From Campylobacterales bacterium (GTDB lineage: Bacteria > Campylobacterota > Campylobacteria > Campylobacterales > QNZT01): a DNA stretch of 41,795 bases. Within the stretch, counting starts at the first letter, position 1, and each line of letters opens with the position of its first letter. A program made the translations under genes and the position numbers. Positions 32,707-41,795 of the stretch are shown in pieces. The stretch covers positions 1 through 41,795 of the forward strand of contig JADGDK010000012.1 in assembly GCA_016744895.1 (NCBI GenBank). The letters are read 5' to 3'. The notes below the pieces were generated by a model. It was not told the origin of the DNA and made no database searches. It worked only from the letters and a program-made list of their open reading frames with translations.

Positions 32707-33393
32707 TTAAAATTCAACTTTATGAGATGTTGTATTGGTTTCACCCTCATTATCTGTTACAGTTAGTGTAATGACTGCGTATGCCGCACTACCACAAGGT
32801 TGTATTGTCACAGTAGAATCATCTAAAACACCTTTATTCTCTTTTATGAGTTCATCTTCTACATTAAATCCTTGAGTTTGCCATTCACATAATTCAATAC
32901 TTTGCCCATTTTCATCTTGATCATAACTATCTACACAACTAAATGTGAATAGGGTGCTATTAGGTCGTGTGATGACTGCAACTGGAGTTGTCGCTTCACT
33001 ATCTGGTGTTTGCACTACAATTGTAGTTTGAGTTGTGTTTGTTAATCCATCGTTATCAGTGACTGTAAGATAGATAATTTTTTCACCGGTTGTATCATAT
33101 GATGTAGTGTAGGTTTCACCATCATTGTTTTGAGTTCCATTTTCCCAATAATATTTTACAATGTTACCATCTTTATCTGAACTTGGCTTACCATCTAAAG
33201 TGATCTCTTCTCCCACTGTATATGTTTTATTAGCAGTTTTTGATATGACGGCTACTGGAGCGATAGAACCTAGTTCTTCTATAGGTGTTGTAGTATTTTC
33301 TCCTGTTTTGGCGATACAACATTCACCATCTGCTGAGCCGCATCCTGTGAGTAATCCAATTAAAATTGCGGAAGTAAACAAACTGTATTTCAT
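32707..33393 (-). CDS. Lipoprotein with PKD-type domains
   Basis: A 228-residue protein. The signal ends in a lipobox (LIGLLTGC), so it is lipid-anchored at Cys18. Two beta-sandwich repeats follow: APVAVISKTANKTYTVGEEI with LDGKPSSDKDGNIVKYYWENG and TGEKIIYLTVTDNDGLTNTT, then a second, more divergent copy ending in YAVITLTVTDNEGETNTT. This is the PKD pattern, usually a protein- or glycan-binding module at the cell surface. The partner is unknown. Good ribosome-binding site AAAAGG. A 238-base AT-rich non-coding gap lies upstream. Confidence 0.85.
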   Translation of the reverse strand: MKYSLFTSAILIGLLTGCGSADGECCIAKTGENTTTPIEELGSIAPVAVISKTANKTYTVGEEITLDGKPSSDKDGNIVKYYWENGTQNNDGETYTTSYDTTGEKIIYLTVTDNDGLTNTTQTTIVVQTPDSEATTPVAVITRPNSTLFTFSCVDSYDQDENGQSIELCEWQTQGFNVEDELIKENKGVLDDSTVTIQPCGSAAYAVITLTVTDNEGETNTTSHKVEF

Positions 33394-33631
33394 ATTTTTA
33401 TCCTTTTATATAATTTCCCATTTATAACATTAAAACTATCAAGATTGTAGGTAGAATGTTATAGCTGAGGTACACTAGTTTAACCATAAGCTAAACTTAA
33501 GCTTATATGATTATAAATAAAAAGGCTTAAAATAATATTAAATAATATTTAAATTTATAAAATTATTATTTAAAATAAAAAATACTTCATTTTTTTATTT
33601 TAAGGTATATATTATGGATATTATATTTAGT

Positions 33632-34348
33632 TTAAATACATTGATTTACAACAAACTCTTGATTTGGATATAGAAAAACTTCTACTCTTCTATTTAAATC
33701 CATGTTTTGTGAAGAGGTATTAGGTACGATAGGTTTATCAAAAGAGCATCCTTTTTCATAAACAGGATTTCTTACACCACCATTCATAATAAGATTTGCA
33801 ACACTCCTAGCTCTTTTTTGAGAAAGTGTTAAATTGTAGGCATGTGCGCCTCTGTTATCCGTATGCCCGACAACTTGAACGATAGTTTGTGGATAATTTT
33901 GCAAAACACCAATAAGTTTACGAACTTTATAACTAGCAGTTGAGGTTAAAGTCGCAGAATTTATTGGAAACATCATTTGGTCTCTAAATGTAATTTTTAC
34001 AAACCGATCATTTTTTGTAACAATAATATCTTCATCACTTGTTGCTTCAGCATTTGGAGAAGTATTTACTTCTGTTTCTAATGATTTTGCAATTTCAGCA
34101 GCTTGTTTGTCCATGTTATATCCTACAGCACCACCTAAGACTGCACCTGCAGTTGCACCAATAAGTGTGCCTTTTGTATCTTTACCCAAAATATTACCCA
34201 AAATGGCACCTGCGGCGGCACCAATTGCTGCACCTGATTTTGTTTTATCTCCTGCAACACTTTGTTGAGGCATTTGTGCACATCCACTAAATAGTATAGT
34301 TGCTGTTAAAATTGAAATAACTTTTTTTGAAAATATTTTAGTTTTCAT
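33632..34348 (-). CDS. OmpA-family lipoprotein with glycine-zipper segment
   Basis: A 238-residue outer-membrane protein. Lipobox TILFSGC, then a glycine-zipper region (GAAIGAAAGAILGNILG and GTLIGATAGAVLGGAVGY) and a C-terminal OmpA peptidoglycan-binding domain: NSATLTSTASYKVRKLIG, IVQVVGHTDNRGAHAYNLTLSQKRARSV and NRRVEVFLYP. It ties the outer membrane to the cell wall. A second OmpA-like lipoprotein lies directly upstream, probably a diverged duplicate without the zipper. Confidence 0.9.
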   Translation of the reverse strand: MKTKIFSKKVISILTATILFSGCAQMPQQSVAGDKTKSGAAIGAAAGAILGNILGKDTKGTLIGATAGAVLGGAVGYNMDKQAAEIAKSLETEVNTSPNAEATSDEDIIVTKNDRFVKITFRDQMMFPINSATLTSTASYKVRKLIGVLQNYPQTIVQVVGHTDNRGAHAYNLTLSQKRARSVANLIMNGGVRNPVYEKGCSFDKPIVPNTSSQNMDLNRRVEVFLYPNQEFVVNQCI

Positions 34349-34412
34349 AAATCTTCCTTGTAATTAAATGTACTCCATTATATCTAAGTTTTGTTAATGA
34401 GTAAAAATAGTT

Positions 34413-35033
34413 TTATTTACAATGATTTATGATATTTGTTTTGTTAGGATAAATGTAGATGTTTATTTTTCTATCTATTATTTTGTTGTATTTATCCATA
34501 TTCTCTGGGTTTGCTTTATTGTCTGAACAACCTTTTGCAAAGATTTCATCTCTTATGCCAGCATTAAAAAGTAACTCTGCTAAGCTTATCGCTCTATCAT
34601 CAGAAAGATGTTGATTTTTTTGTTTATTTTTATTGTCATTCGCATGTCCTGTTACTACTATATAAAGTCCTGCCTGTTCTTTAATAATAGGAGTGATACA
34701 AATAAGTTTTTCTTTAGACTTTTTCTTGAGAAGATAAGAACCATTTCTAAAATCACTTATTTCATGAAAATCAATATGAATGTAGTTACGATAATGTTTG
34801 ACATATACTGAGCTATTTTGATCTTTGATAGCTTTAGCTTGACATCGATCCATGACTTTAGTCATAAATAAGTTGAGACTGTAAGTTTCACTTCCCATAG
34901 GTGCTGGGTAGATAAGATAATCTTTTTTAATTTCTTTAGGAAGTTCTATTATCTTTTTTTCTGTTATACATCCTGCATAAAAAAATATAAAAATCAGAGA
35001 TAAAATAGTACGAAATAAGTTTTGATAATTCAT
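34413..35033 (-). CDS. OmpA-like lipoprotein (diverged)
   Basis: A 206-residue protein with a lipoprotein-type signal (LSLIFIFFYAGC) and a C-terminal OmpA-like domain: LYIVVTGHANDNKNKQKNQHLSDDRAISLAELLFNAGIRDEIFAKGC and a final DRKINIYIYP. The conserved TDxxG of OmpA domains reads HANDNKN, so peptidoglycan binding may be weakened. It shares the ending FAKGC...N...C with the neighbouring OmpA lipoprotein (YEKGC), consistent with tandem duplication. Confidence 0.8.
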   Translation of the reverse strand: MNYQNLFRTILSLIFIFFYAGCITEKKIIELPKEIKKDYLIYPAPMGSETYSLNLFMTKVMDRCQAKAIKDQNSSVYVKHYRNYIHIDFHEISDFRNGSYLLKKKSKEKLICITPIIKEQAGLYIVVTGHANDNKNKQKNQHLSDDRAISLAELLFNAGIRDEIFAKGCSDNKANPENMDKYNKIIDRKINIYIYPNKTNIINHCK

Positions 35034-35167
35034 AGCTGTGATTATAGCAGTTATTTAATAACAGATATAAAATTTTCTATTTAGAAAATTTAAAGTATTT
35101 TTTAGATAAAATACCCAACTTTTTTAGACCACATTGATCTATACAATTACATAAACAGGAGAAGCCA

Positions 35168-36511
35168 GTGTTTGAAGTATTAACGGACTCGTTTAAGAGT
35201 GCAATTAATAAAGTACGATTTGCAGATGATGAAAAATCACTTAAAAAAGCACTAGATACACTCAAAAAATCACTTCTCAAAGCTGATGTACATCATAAAG
35301 TGGTTAAAGACTTAATTAAAACAATTGAGCTAGAGACAAAACAATCGGGTATTGGTAAAGAGAGTTTCTTAAAATCTATGAAAGAGAATCTGACTAGTAT
35401 CTTAACAACCCCTGGGAATCAAGGATTTGTTTTTGCTTCAAAACCTCCTACAATCGCCTTAATGTGTGGTCTTCAAGGTTCAGGTAAAACAACAACAACT
35501 GTAAAACTTGCACACTATTTAAAAGGTAAAAAGAAAAAAGTTTTAATTGCAGCATGTGATCTTCAAAGACTTGCAGCCGTAGAACAACTTAAGCAACTTT
35601 GTACGACAAATGAGATTGATCTCTTTTTTGATGATGGTGAAAAAAACCCAATTAAAATTGCAAAAGCAGCACACAAAAGAGCTAAAGAAGGACTTTATGA
35701 TGTCCTTTTAGTGGATACAGCAGGTCGTTTGGCGATTGATGAAGAGCTTATGTCTGAGCTTGGTGATATCAAAAAGAGTTTAAATCCTGATGAAGTTTTT
35801 TATGTTGCAGATTCTATGACAGGGCAAGATTCAGTAAGAACAGCTGCAACATTTAATGAACTCATGGCTATTAGCGGTGTTATTTTAACAAAGTATGATG
35901 GTGATTCAAAAGGTGGTGTAGCTTTAGGTATCGCAAAACAGATCTCTATTCCTTTACGTTTTATTGGTATGGGTGAGAAAGTTGGAGATTTAGAACCATT
36001 TTTACCTGAAAGAATTGTAAACCGTTTAATGGGTGAAGGTGATCTTATCTCATTGGCTGAAAAAACATCTGAAATTATTGATGAGAAGCAAGCCAAACGA
36101 TTAACTTCAAAGATTAAAAAGGGTCAGTTTAATTTTAATGACTTTTTAGATCAAATGGAGAGTATGAAAAAACTTGGAAACTTAAAGTCACTTGTGGGTA
36201 TGATTCCAGGCATGTCAGGGATGGCTGGAAAACTTCAAGATATGGATTTAGAGAATAACTCAGATATCAGTAGAATAAAAGCAATGATAAGTTCTATGAC
36301 AAAAAAAGAGCGAGAGATGCCTGATCTATTGAATAATGCTCGAAAAAAGAGAATCGCTGATGGTTCAGGATTATCACAAATGGAAGTGAATCGTTTTCTA
36401 AAGCAATTTAAAAATGCAGCAAAAATGGCAAAAAAGTTTTCAGGTAAAAATGGTATGAAAGATTTGCAAAATCTAATGGCACAACAAGATAGGATGCAGA
36501 TACCAAGGTAG
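35168..36511 (+). CDS. ffh: Signal recognition particle protein Ffh
   Basis: GTPase of the SRP that targets membrane proteins co-translationally. NG domain with G1 LQGSGKTTTTVKLA, G3 VDTAGRLA, G4 TKYDGDSKGG and the LRFIGMGEKVGDLEPF box; a methionine-rich M domain with LVGMIPGMSGMAGKLQ that binds SRP RNA and signal peptides. GTG start with AGGAG 7 bases upstream. First gene of the ffh-rplS block. Confidence 0.97.
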   Translation: MFEVLTDSFKSAINKVRFADDEKSLKKALDTLKKSLLKADVHHKVVKDLIKTIELETKQSGIGKESFLKSMKENLTSILTTPGNQGFVFASKPPTIALMCGLQGSGKTTTTVKLAHYLKGKKKKVLIAACDLQRLAAVEQLKQLCTTNEIDLFFDDGEKNPIKIAKAAHKRAKEGLYDVLLVDTAGRLAIDEELMSELGDIKKSLNPDEVFYVADSMTGQDSVRTAATFNELMAISGVILTKYDGDSKGGVALGIAKQISIPLRFIGMGEKVGDLEPFLPERIVNRLMGEGDLISLAEKTSEIIDEKQAKRLTSKIKKGQFNFNDFLDQMESMKKLGNLKSLVGMIPGMSGMAGKLQDMDLENNSDISRIKAMISSMTKKEREMPDLLNNARKKRIADGSGLSQMEVNRFLKQFKNAAKMAKKFSGKNGMKDLQNLMAQQDRMQIPR

Positions 36512-36515
36512 AAAT

Positions 36516-36556
36516 ACGGTTTAGGATTTATGATTATGTCATAAGTCCTAAGCCGT
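36516..36556. repeat. Long hairpin between ffh and rpsP
   Basis: ACGGTTTAGGATTTATGA (36516) pairs over 18 bp with TCATAAGTCCTAAGCCGT (36539), with only two G-U wobbles and a 5-base loop. It lies immediately after the ffh stop and before rpsP. No T-run follows on the plus strand, so it is more likely a processing or stability hairpin than a strong terminator. Confidence 0.8.
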
Positions 36557-36590
36557 AATGAAAAAAATAATTAATAACGTAGGAGAACAG

Positions 36591-36821
36591 ATGGCAACAG
36601 TAGTAAGATTAACGAGAATGGGTAGAAAGAAAAAACCTTTTTATAGAATCGTAGTTACAGATAGTAGAAAAAGAAGAGATAGTGGTTGGATTGAGTCAAT
36701 TGGTTATTATAATCCAATGACAGAACCTGAAGTTATCAAATTTGATGAAGAACGTTTAGCATATTGGACAAGTGTTGGTGCTAAAATGAGTGATCGTGTA
36801 AAGAGAATTACAGGTAAGTAA
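36591..36821 (+). CDS. rpsP: 30S ribosomal protein S16
   Basis: Begins [24 protein letters not shown] and ends [10 protein letters not shown]; 76 residues, the normal length. The ORF track adds 11 codons in front, but the ATG at 36591 has AGGAG 7 bases upstream and matches the conserved start. The stop overlaps the next gene's start by one base. Confidence 0.97.
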   Translation: MATVVRLTRMGRKKKPFYRIVVTDSRKRRDSGWIESIGYYNPMTEPEVIKFDEERLAYWTSVGAKMSDRVKRITGK

Positions 36822-37069
36822 TGGCTGATAAGTTTATACTTGAATTTGCTAAATTAATTGCAGATAAGCCAGACTTTGTAAGTGTCCAAAGAGAAGACAT
36901 TGATGAAGGTTTTTCTGAAATTACTGTCAGAGCAGATAAAAGTGATACAGGTAAGCTCATAGGTAAAGATGGAAAGATGATAAACTCTCTAAAGTCGATT
37001 ATCTCTGGTTGTAAAGCCAAAGAGGGTAGAGCTTACCGTGTGACTATCAAATCTAATGATGAACAGTGA
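36821..37069 (+). CDS. khpA: KH-domain RNA-binding protein KhpA
   Basis: An 82-residue single KH domain, with the RNA-binding GKLIGKDGKMINSLKSII loop (GxxGxxG). Homologues bind RNA as a dimer with KhpB and lie between rpsP and rimM in many bacteria, as here. Start ATG overlaps the rpsP stop (TAATG) and its end overlaps rimM by 14 bases. Confidence 0.92.
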   Translation: MADKFILEFAKLIADKPDFVSVQREDIDEGFSEITVRADKSDTGKLIGKDGKMINSLKSIISGCKAKEGRAYRVTIKSNDEQ

Positions 37070-37589
37070 TAAACTGCAAATTGCAACAATTGGTAAAGTT
37101 GTAGGCCTTTGGGGCGAACTCAAGCTCCACCTACAATCTGACTTTGAAGAACAATTTCAAAGTGGTAGTCAGTTTGTACTTACAAACGGGAACAGTGTTG
37201 AAATAGAATCATACAATCCATCGAAATCACTTGTTAAATTTTTAGGATTTAATGTCCGTGAAGATGCCCAGAAACTTACAAATCAAAAACTTTTTACAAC
37301 TATTGAAGCTACAAGAGAACAATGCTCATTAGAAGAAGGACAATTCTATTGGTTTGATGTTGTTGGGTCATCTATTTATGATGAAGGTAGATTCTTAGGA
37401 ATTGTTGACGAAATTGAGCGGATTGGCACGGTGGACTATTTAATTATAAAAACTGCTGAGGACTTAGTAGAAAAAGAGTATCCAACAAAGTTTTATATCC
37501 CTTATATTGATCAGTACATTAAACTGTTTGACAGTGAAAATAAGAAGATTGAAACAGAAGGTGGCTTACTGCTTCTAGAGGCATCTTGA
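37056..37589 (+). CDS. rimM: Ribosome maturation factor RimM
   Basis: A 16S rRNA maturation factor that assists 30S head assembly and binds S19. [18 protein letters not shown] is the typical N-terminus, and [18 protein letters not shown] with the PRC-barrel end [12 protein letters not shown] and [14 protein letters not shown] are typical. 177 residues. Start may be at either of two adjacent ATGs inside the end of khpA. Confidence 0.93.
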   Translation: MMNSDKLQIATIGKVVGLWGELKLHLQSDFEEQFQSGSQFVLTNGNSVEIESYNPSKSLVKFLGFNVREDAQKLTNQKLFTTIEATREQCSLEEGQFYWFDVVGSSIYDEGRFLGIVDEIERIGTVDYLIIKTAEDLVEKEYPTKFYIPYIDQYIKLFDSENKKIETEGGLLLLEAS

Positions 37590-38281
37590 TGAAGTTTACA
37601 TTTGTTACGCTTTTTGAAAATCTTGTGAAACACTATTTTGAAGATTCAATTTTAAGTCGTGCAATTAAAGATGAGATTTTTAATATTGACTTTGTAAATC
37701 CAAGAGACTTTGCTATGGATAAGCATAAGAAAGTAGATGACTATCAAGCTGGTGGTGGAGCAGGGCTACTTTTAAAGCCTGAACCACTTTCATTAGCATT
37801 AGAGTCGATCAAAAATGAGAATCCTGAAGCTTATTTTATATTTGCAACGCCTGCTGGAAAATCTTTTAAGCAAATTGATGCTAAAAGACTTTCTCAAAAA
37901 GAGCATGTGGTATTTGTAAATGGTCGTTATGAGGGAATTGATGAACGTATCATTGAAAAATATGCAGATGAGCTCTTTTCGATAGGGGATTATATACTTA
38001 CAGGTGGAGAATTACCAAGTATGTGTATGTGTGATGCTGTCAGTAGGAATATTCCAAAAGTACTTGGAAATGCCGAATCTTTGGACGTTGAGAGCTATGA
38101 AAATAATCTCCTAGAAGCTCCAGCATTTACAAAACCAAATACTTTTCAAGGTAGTGAAATTATTAAAGAGTACTTAAAGGGTAATCATGGTAATATCCTC
38201 ACTTTAAAAAGCAGGCTATCTGTCTGTAAAACAAACTATTTTAGACCAGATTTGTTTAAAAAGATAAAAAATACAAGGTAA
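37589..38281 (+). CDS. trmD: tRNA (guanine-N1)-methyltransferase TrmD
   Basis: Methylates G37 of tRNAs; a SPOUT-fold knotted enzyme. Motifs: [63 protein letters not shown]. The ATG overlaps the rimM stop (TGATG). 230 residues, standard length. Confidence 0.96.
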   Translation: MKFTFVTLFENLVKHYFEDSILSRAIKDEIFNIDFVNPRDFAMDKHKKVDDYQAGGGAGLLLKPEPLSLALESIKNENPEAYFIFATPAGKSFKQIDAKRLSQKEHVVFVNGRYEGIDERIIEKYADELFSIGDYILTGGELPSMCMCDAVSRNIPKVLGNAESLDVESYENNLLEAPAFTKPNTFQGSEIIKEYLKGNHGNILTLKSRLSVCKTNYFRPDLFKKIKNTR

Positions 38282-38287
38282 CATAGA

Positions 38288-38650
38288 ATGAGAAATAAAT
38301 ATATTGACGCTTTCGAAGCAAAACAAGCTGACGGTAAAAACATTCCTGACTTTAGAGCAGGTGATACTTTAAGAGTAGCTGTTACAATTAAAGAAGGTGA
38401 CAAAACAAGAGTTCAGAATTTTGAAGGTGTTTGTATCGCAAGACGTGGTGAAGGCACTGGCGAAACATTTATGATTAGAAAAATGGGTGCTAATAATGTT
38501 GGTGTAGAGAGAATTTTTCCAATTTTAAGTGATAGTATCGAAAGTATTACAGTTCTAAGACGTGGACGTGTAAGAAGAGCTAAACTTTTCTATCTAAGAG
38601 AGAGAAAAGGTAAATCTGCAAGAATTAAAGAGCTTAAAAAATCAAAATAA
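38288..38650 (+). CDS. rplS: 50S ribosomal protein L19
   Basis: A 120-residue protein with [49 protein letters not shown] and [22 protein letters not shown], all conserved in L19. Last gene of the block. Confidence 0.97.
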   Translation: MRNKYIDAFEAKQADGKNIPDFRAGDTLRVAVTIKEGDKTRVQNFEGVCIARRGEGTGETFMIRKMGANNVGVERIFPILSDSIESITVLRRGRVRRAKLFYLRERKGKSARIKELKKSK

Positions 38651-38653
38651 ATA

Positions 38654-38713
38654 AGAATGAGCTTAGCTCATTCTGTTGTGAACCTTCTAGCTTTTTAGGA
38701 TTTTCCTAAAAAG
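38654..38713. terminator. Two adjacent terminator-like hairpins between rplS and the ileS transcript
   Basis: Hairpin 1: AGAATGAGC/GCTCATTCT, 9 bp with a 3-base loop (38654-38674). Hairpin 2: CTTTTTAGGA/TCCTAAAAAG, 10 bp with a 3-base loop (38691-38713). Hairpin 2 is A/T-flanked in both directions and could end both convergent transcripts. Confidence 0.7.
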
Positions 38714-38716
38714 TTA

Positions 38717-38824
38717 TTATTCATACTTCTTTACGAAATAAATCCCAATTCCAATTATTACAAATATTAGTGCAACTGTTGAAAATACAAAACTAAGTTC
38801 TATTGGTTGAGAGATATCAGGCAT
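38717..38824 (-). CDS. 35-residue single-span membrane protein coupled to ileS
   Basis: Too short for the ORF track. The minus strand reads [19 protein letters not shown], then IFVIIGIGIYFVKKYE-stop. The ATG overlaps the ileS stop (TAATG), the usual signature of translational coupling. One hydrophobic helix of about 20 residues, a short polar N-terminus and a positively charged C-terminus (KKYE) suggest a small inner-membrane protein. It is followed directly by the terminator hairpin, so it lies inside the transcript. No family recognised. Confidence 0.65.
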   Translation of the reverse strand: MPDISQPIELSFVFSTVALIFVIIGIGIYFVKKYE

Positions 38825-41571
38825 TAACCTAATACCCCATGACATCTTTCACACAGTGTTTCTTCATCTTTACTTCTATACTTCCAACAACGAGGACATT
38901 TTGCACGTGTGCCAAGTAGAATTTTAAAGTTGTCTTCACCTACTTTAAAGTTAGCCAATTCACCATCTTCTTCATGGGAAATTACTTTACTGACTGTAAA
39001 CCAATCCTCGGCATCAACACGTTCAAGTTTTTGTAAAGTTGTAGAGTTGGTCTGAATTACAAGTTCAAGTGTTGCTTTGATTTTCTTATCTTTTTTAAGT
39101 ATGTCAACTGCTTCAAAAAACTTCTCTCTTGCTTCAATCATATAGGCTTCATCAAAGTCAACTGTCGAAGTTTCAATAGGTGTATAAAGCAGATCAAAAA
39201 CATCTTCAGCATCACCCTTGATAACTTTTGGAGCATACTCCAATACTTCGTCTACGGTATACGTTAAAACAGGTGCTAAAAGTGATAGCATTCCTTTTGT
39301 GATGATTGCCATAGCACTTTGTGCTGATTTTCTTATCTGGTCATTTTTATCGTTACAATAAAGTCTATCTTTTGAGATATCCATGTGGATTCCACTTAGC
39401 TCGACAGCGATAAAGTGATTTAAGAGTGAAAGACCTTTGGAAAATTCATAGATTTTAAAATATGCTTCTACTTGATCAAAAACTGATTTTGCTTTACCCA
39501 CTATCCATTGATCAACCGTACCAAGTTCATTGATTGGCATGATCATTTCTAAATCATCAACGTTAGCAAGTAAAAAACGAAGCGTATTTCTTGTTTTTCG
39601 ATACTGTTCTGCCATCTGTTTTAAAATATCGTCACTTATTTTTTGGTCTCCCATATAATCAACCATACCAACCCAAAGTCTTAATATCTCAACACCGAAT
39701 TTTTTACTTACATCATTTGGTGCAACAACATTTCCTTTAGATTTACTCATCTTTTTACCATTGGCGTCATTTGTAAAACCATGGGTTATTAGATTTTGAT
39801 AAGGGGATTTGCCATTGACTGCACAACTGACGATCATAGAGCTTTGAAACCAACCTCTATGCTGATCACTTCCCTCTAGATAAATATCTGCTGGATAATT
39901 ACCAGCATCATACTCTTTGGAGTCTAAAACAGCTTGCCAAGTTGAGCCACTATCAAACCATACATCTAAAATGTCTGTTACTTTTTCTAAATTTTCAGCT
40001 TTGTAACTACTGTCTGGATTTAAAAGCTCTTGGATTTCTTTTTCAAACCAAACATCGGTTCCCTCTTTTTCAAAGATAGAAGCTAAATATGCATGTACTT
40101 CCTCATCCATAATCACTTCGCCTGTAGTCTTATCTCTAAAAAATGCGATAGGAACACCCCAGTCTCTTTGTCTAGAGATACACCAGTCAGGTCTGTTTGC
40201 AACCATTGATGCAAGTCTATTTTTTGCAGAAGCTGGATAAAAAGAGACACCTTCCATAGCATTCGTTGCAACTTCCCTAAGTGTCTTTTCTTGCTCTTTT
40301 TGATCCATTGCGATAAACCATTGGTTTGTTGCTCTGTAGATGACAGGTTTATGTGTTCTCCAGCAAAATGGATAAGGATGTCTGAATTTTGAAACCTTTA
40401 ACAGTGCATCTCCTAAAAGTTCTAAAATAGGCTCGTTGGATTTGAAAATATGTATACCTACATAAGTTTCAGGATTTGGCAAAAGCTTTTCTCTAATGAC
40501 AGTTTCGTCAAATAGACCTCCATCATCAACAGGCATGATAACTTCAAGGTTATATTTTAATCCTACACGATAATCATCTTCACCGTGACCAGGTGCAGTA
40601 TGTACACAACCACTACCGCCATCCATGAGGACATGATCCCCCAAAAGGATTTGAGATTTTCTATTGTTGAGTGGATTGATTGCAAAAAGATTTTCAAGCA
40701 GTTCACCTTTAAACGTTTGCGAAATTGTTCCAGTAAGAACCTCTTCATCAATCATATCTTCATATCTTGCAAATGCTACGATAAAGCCGTCAGAGGTTAA
40801 AACATAATCTTCCTCGGGATTTAAAGAGATTCCCATGTTTGATGGAAGTGTCCAAGGTGTAGTTGTCCAGATGACAACAGAAGCTTTTTCCACACCTAGT
40901 TTTGCCTTAGCATCATCTTCAAGTTCAAATGCAACATAAATTGAATAATCTTCTTTCTCTTCATACTCAACTTCAGCTTCAGCCAGTGCAGTTTTAGCTG
41001 CCCACGACCAGTACACAGGTTTGCTTCTCTCAATCAAAAGACCTTTTTTAGCAATAGCACAAAGTGTTTTAAATATATCCGCTTCAAATTCATACTTCAT
41101 AGTAAGATAGGGGTTTTTCCAATCGGCTACAATACCCAGAGCTTTAAACTCCTCTTTTTGAATAGCGACAAATTTATCAGCATGTTCACGACATAATCTT
41201 CTAATTGTTGCTTTTGGAAGTGTCTCTTTTTTCTCAGTACCAAGTTTCTTTTCTACCTGCTGTTCAATTGGCAGTCCATGACAATCCCAGCCAGGAACAA
41301 ATCGTACATCTTCTCCTAAAAAATATCTGCTTTTTACAACGATATCTTTTAGAATTTTATTCAAGGCATGACCGATGTGAATGTTTCCATTTGCATATGG
41401 AGGTCCATCGTGGAGTGTAAAGAGTTTAGACCCTGCACGTTTTTGTGTCATTTTTGTATAGACATCTTTTTCTTCAAACCAATTTTTATATCTTTTAGGT
41501 TCGTTTTGTGGTAAGTTCCCTCTCATTGGAAAGGCTGTTTTTGGTAAAAGTAGGGTTTCTTTATAATCCAT
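38824..41571 (-). CDS. ileS: Isoleucyl-tRNA synthetase
   Basis: Charges tRNA(Ile). Class I motifs [10 protein letters not shown] (HIGH) and KKMSKSKGN (KMSKS), a CP1 editing domain ([14 protein letters not shown] and [14 protein letters not shown]), tRNA selectivity WQAVLDS region and a C-terminal zinc site CPRCW and CERCHG. The ORF track begins 39 codons too early; [21 protein letters not shown] at 41571 matches the family start, giving 915 residues. Confidence 0.96.
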   Translation of the reverse strand: MDYKETLLLPKTAFPMRGNLPQNEPKRYKNWFEEKDVYTKMTQKRAGSKLFTLHDGPPYANGNIHIGHALNKILKDIVVKSRYFLGEDVRFVPGWDCHGLPIEQQVEKKLGTEKKETLPKATIRRLCREHADKFVAIQKEEFKALGIVADWKNPYLTMKYEFEADIFKTLCAIAKKGLLIERSKPVYWSWAAKTALAEAEVEYEEKEDYSIYVAFELEDDAKAKLGVEKASVVIWTTTPWTLPSNMGISLNPEEDYVLTSDGFIVAFARYEDMIDEEVLTGTISQTFKGELLENLFAINPLNNRKSQILLGDHVLMDGGSGCVHTAPGHGEDDYRVGLKYNLEVIMPVDDGGLFDETVIREKLLPNPETYVGIHIFKSNEPILELLGDALLKVSKFRHPYPFCWRTHKPVIYRATNQWFIAMDQKEQEKTLREVATNAMEGVSFYPASAKNRLASMVANRPDWCISRQRDWGVPIAFFRDKTTGEVIMDEEVHAYLASIFEKEGTDVWFEKEIQELLNPDSSYKAENLEKVTDILDVWFDSGSTWQAVLDSKEYDAGNYPADIYLEGSDQHRGWFQSSMIVSCAVNGKSPYQNLITHGFTNDANGKKMSKSKGNVVAPNDVSKKFGVEILRLWVGMVDYMGDQKISDDILKQMAEQYRKTRNTLRFLLANVDDLEMIMPINELGTVDQWIVGKAKSVFDQVEAYFKIYEFSKGLSLLNHFIAVELSGIHMDISKDRLYCNDKNDQIRKSAQSAMAIITKGMLSLLAPVLTYTVDEVLEYAPKVIKGDAEDVFDLLYTPIETSTVDFDEAYMIEAREKFFEAVDILKKDKKIKATLELVIQTNSTTLQKLERVDAEDWFTVSKVISHEEDGELANFKVGEDNFKILLGTRAKCPRCWKYRSKDEETLCERCHGVLG

Positions 41572-41629
41572 CTGCTCTATATGCTCCATTTTAAAATTCG
41601 CGTATTTTATCCAAAAAGCCCTTATATGG

Positions 41630-41635
41630 TACAAT
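41630..41635 (+). promoter_or_regulatory. -10 hexamer directly before the right-edge gene (possible leaderless mRNA)
   Basis: TACAAT lies only 6 bases before the ATG of the next gene, so transcription would start at or very near that ATG. A weak -35 (TTATCC) is 17 bases upstream. Confidence 0.4.
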
Positions 41636-41641
41636 ATTCTT

Positions 41642-41795
41642 ATGAAAAATGCACTCATGATTGTAGGAAAAGCGTTAAAATATAACATCTATTTTACAGC
41701 ATATCTAAAACGAGAAGTTACAAGCGCTATAGGTGTCGTAGATATAACACTCTTTATTGGCAAAAATGATGAAACGATTGCATCAACTATTAAAG
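41642..41795 (+). CDS. N-terminal part of an unidentified protein, cut by the window edge
   Basis: An open frame from ATG at 41642 to the end: [51 protein letters not shown]. About 51 residues are visible, with no obvious signal peptide or motif. It is divergent from ileS. No Shine-Dalgarno is visible before the ATG. No family recognised. Confidence 0.5.
   Translation, partial: MKNALMIVGKALKYNIYFTAYLKREVTSAIGVVDITLFIGKNDETIASTIK

Overview
The window looks like chromosome of an AT-rich member of the Campylobacterota (a Sulfurimonas/Sulfurovum-type sulfur-oxidising epsilonproteobacterium). Three things point there: a malate:quinone oxidoreductase whose sequence strongly resembles the Helicobacter form; a periplasmic flavocytochrome c-type sulfide dehydrogenase flavoprotein; and the tight block ffh-rpsP-khpA-rimM-trmD-rplS with neighbouring ileS, prfB, panC, rimO and tilS. 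The genus call is an inference from gene content. No rRNA, tRNA or CRISPR array was seen.

Layout. 1-1.1 kb: the 5' part of an IS256-family transposase runs off the left edge and appears to have cut a small membrane-protein gene. 1.2-5.9 kb: a DUF6172 protein and an RNase H-like protein, then a divergent redox locus. In that locus Rrf2 and DUF4395 face a Tat-exported Rieske protein, an FCSD-type flavoprotein and a small exported cysteine protein. 5.9-10.2 kb: an accessory run, all on the minus strand and made of unrelated small genes: a DinJ/YafQ toxin-antitoxin pair, a flavodoxin-fold oxidoreductase, DUF1059, a DUF1801-like protein, an SGNH hydrolase, a GNAT acetyltransferase, two small membrane proteins and a small secreted protein. 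It is reminiscent of a gene-cassette array, but no integrase is present. 10.5-15.9 kb: glycosyltransferase, mqo, a long-chain acyl-CoA ligase, ferritin and a small CxxC protein.

15.9-19.1 kb holds the most unusual locus: a tight three-gene operon of (i) a TusA-like domain without its catalytic cysteine fused to a ferritin-like diiron domain, (ii) an acyl-CoA-dehydrogenase-fold flavoprotein without the usual catalytic glutamate, and (iii) a PhnD-like binding protein with no signal peptide. I know of no described system with this composition. 19.3-24.9 kb is a TonB receptor / FecB-type binding protein / FecCD permease / ATPase / methyltransferase operon. A strong promoter with an 18-bp palindrome and a two-hairpin leader precede it.

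25-35 kb: an AsmA-like protein, cysK, a TPR protein, tilS (with a GC-rich palindromic insert near its 5' end), rimO, panC, prfB and three lipoproteins (one PKD, two OmpA-like). 35.2-41.6 kb: the ffh/ribosomal/tRNA-modification block, then ileS on the opposite strand, followed by a 35-residue membrane protein that is translationally coupled to ileS and absent from the ORF track. A new gene with a possibly leaderless start begins at the right edge.
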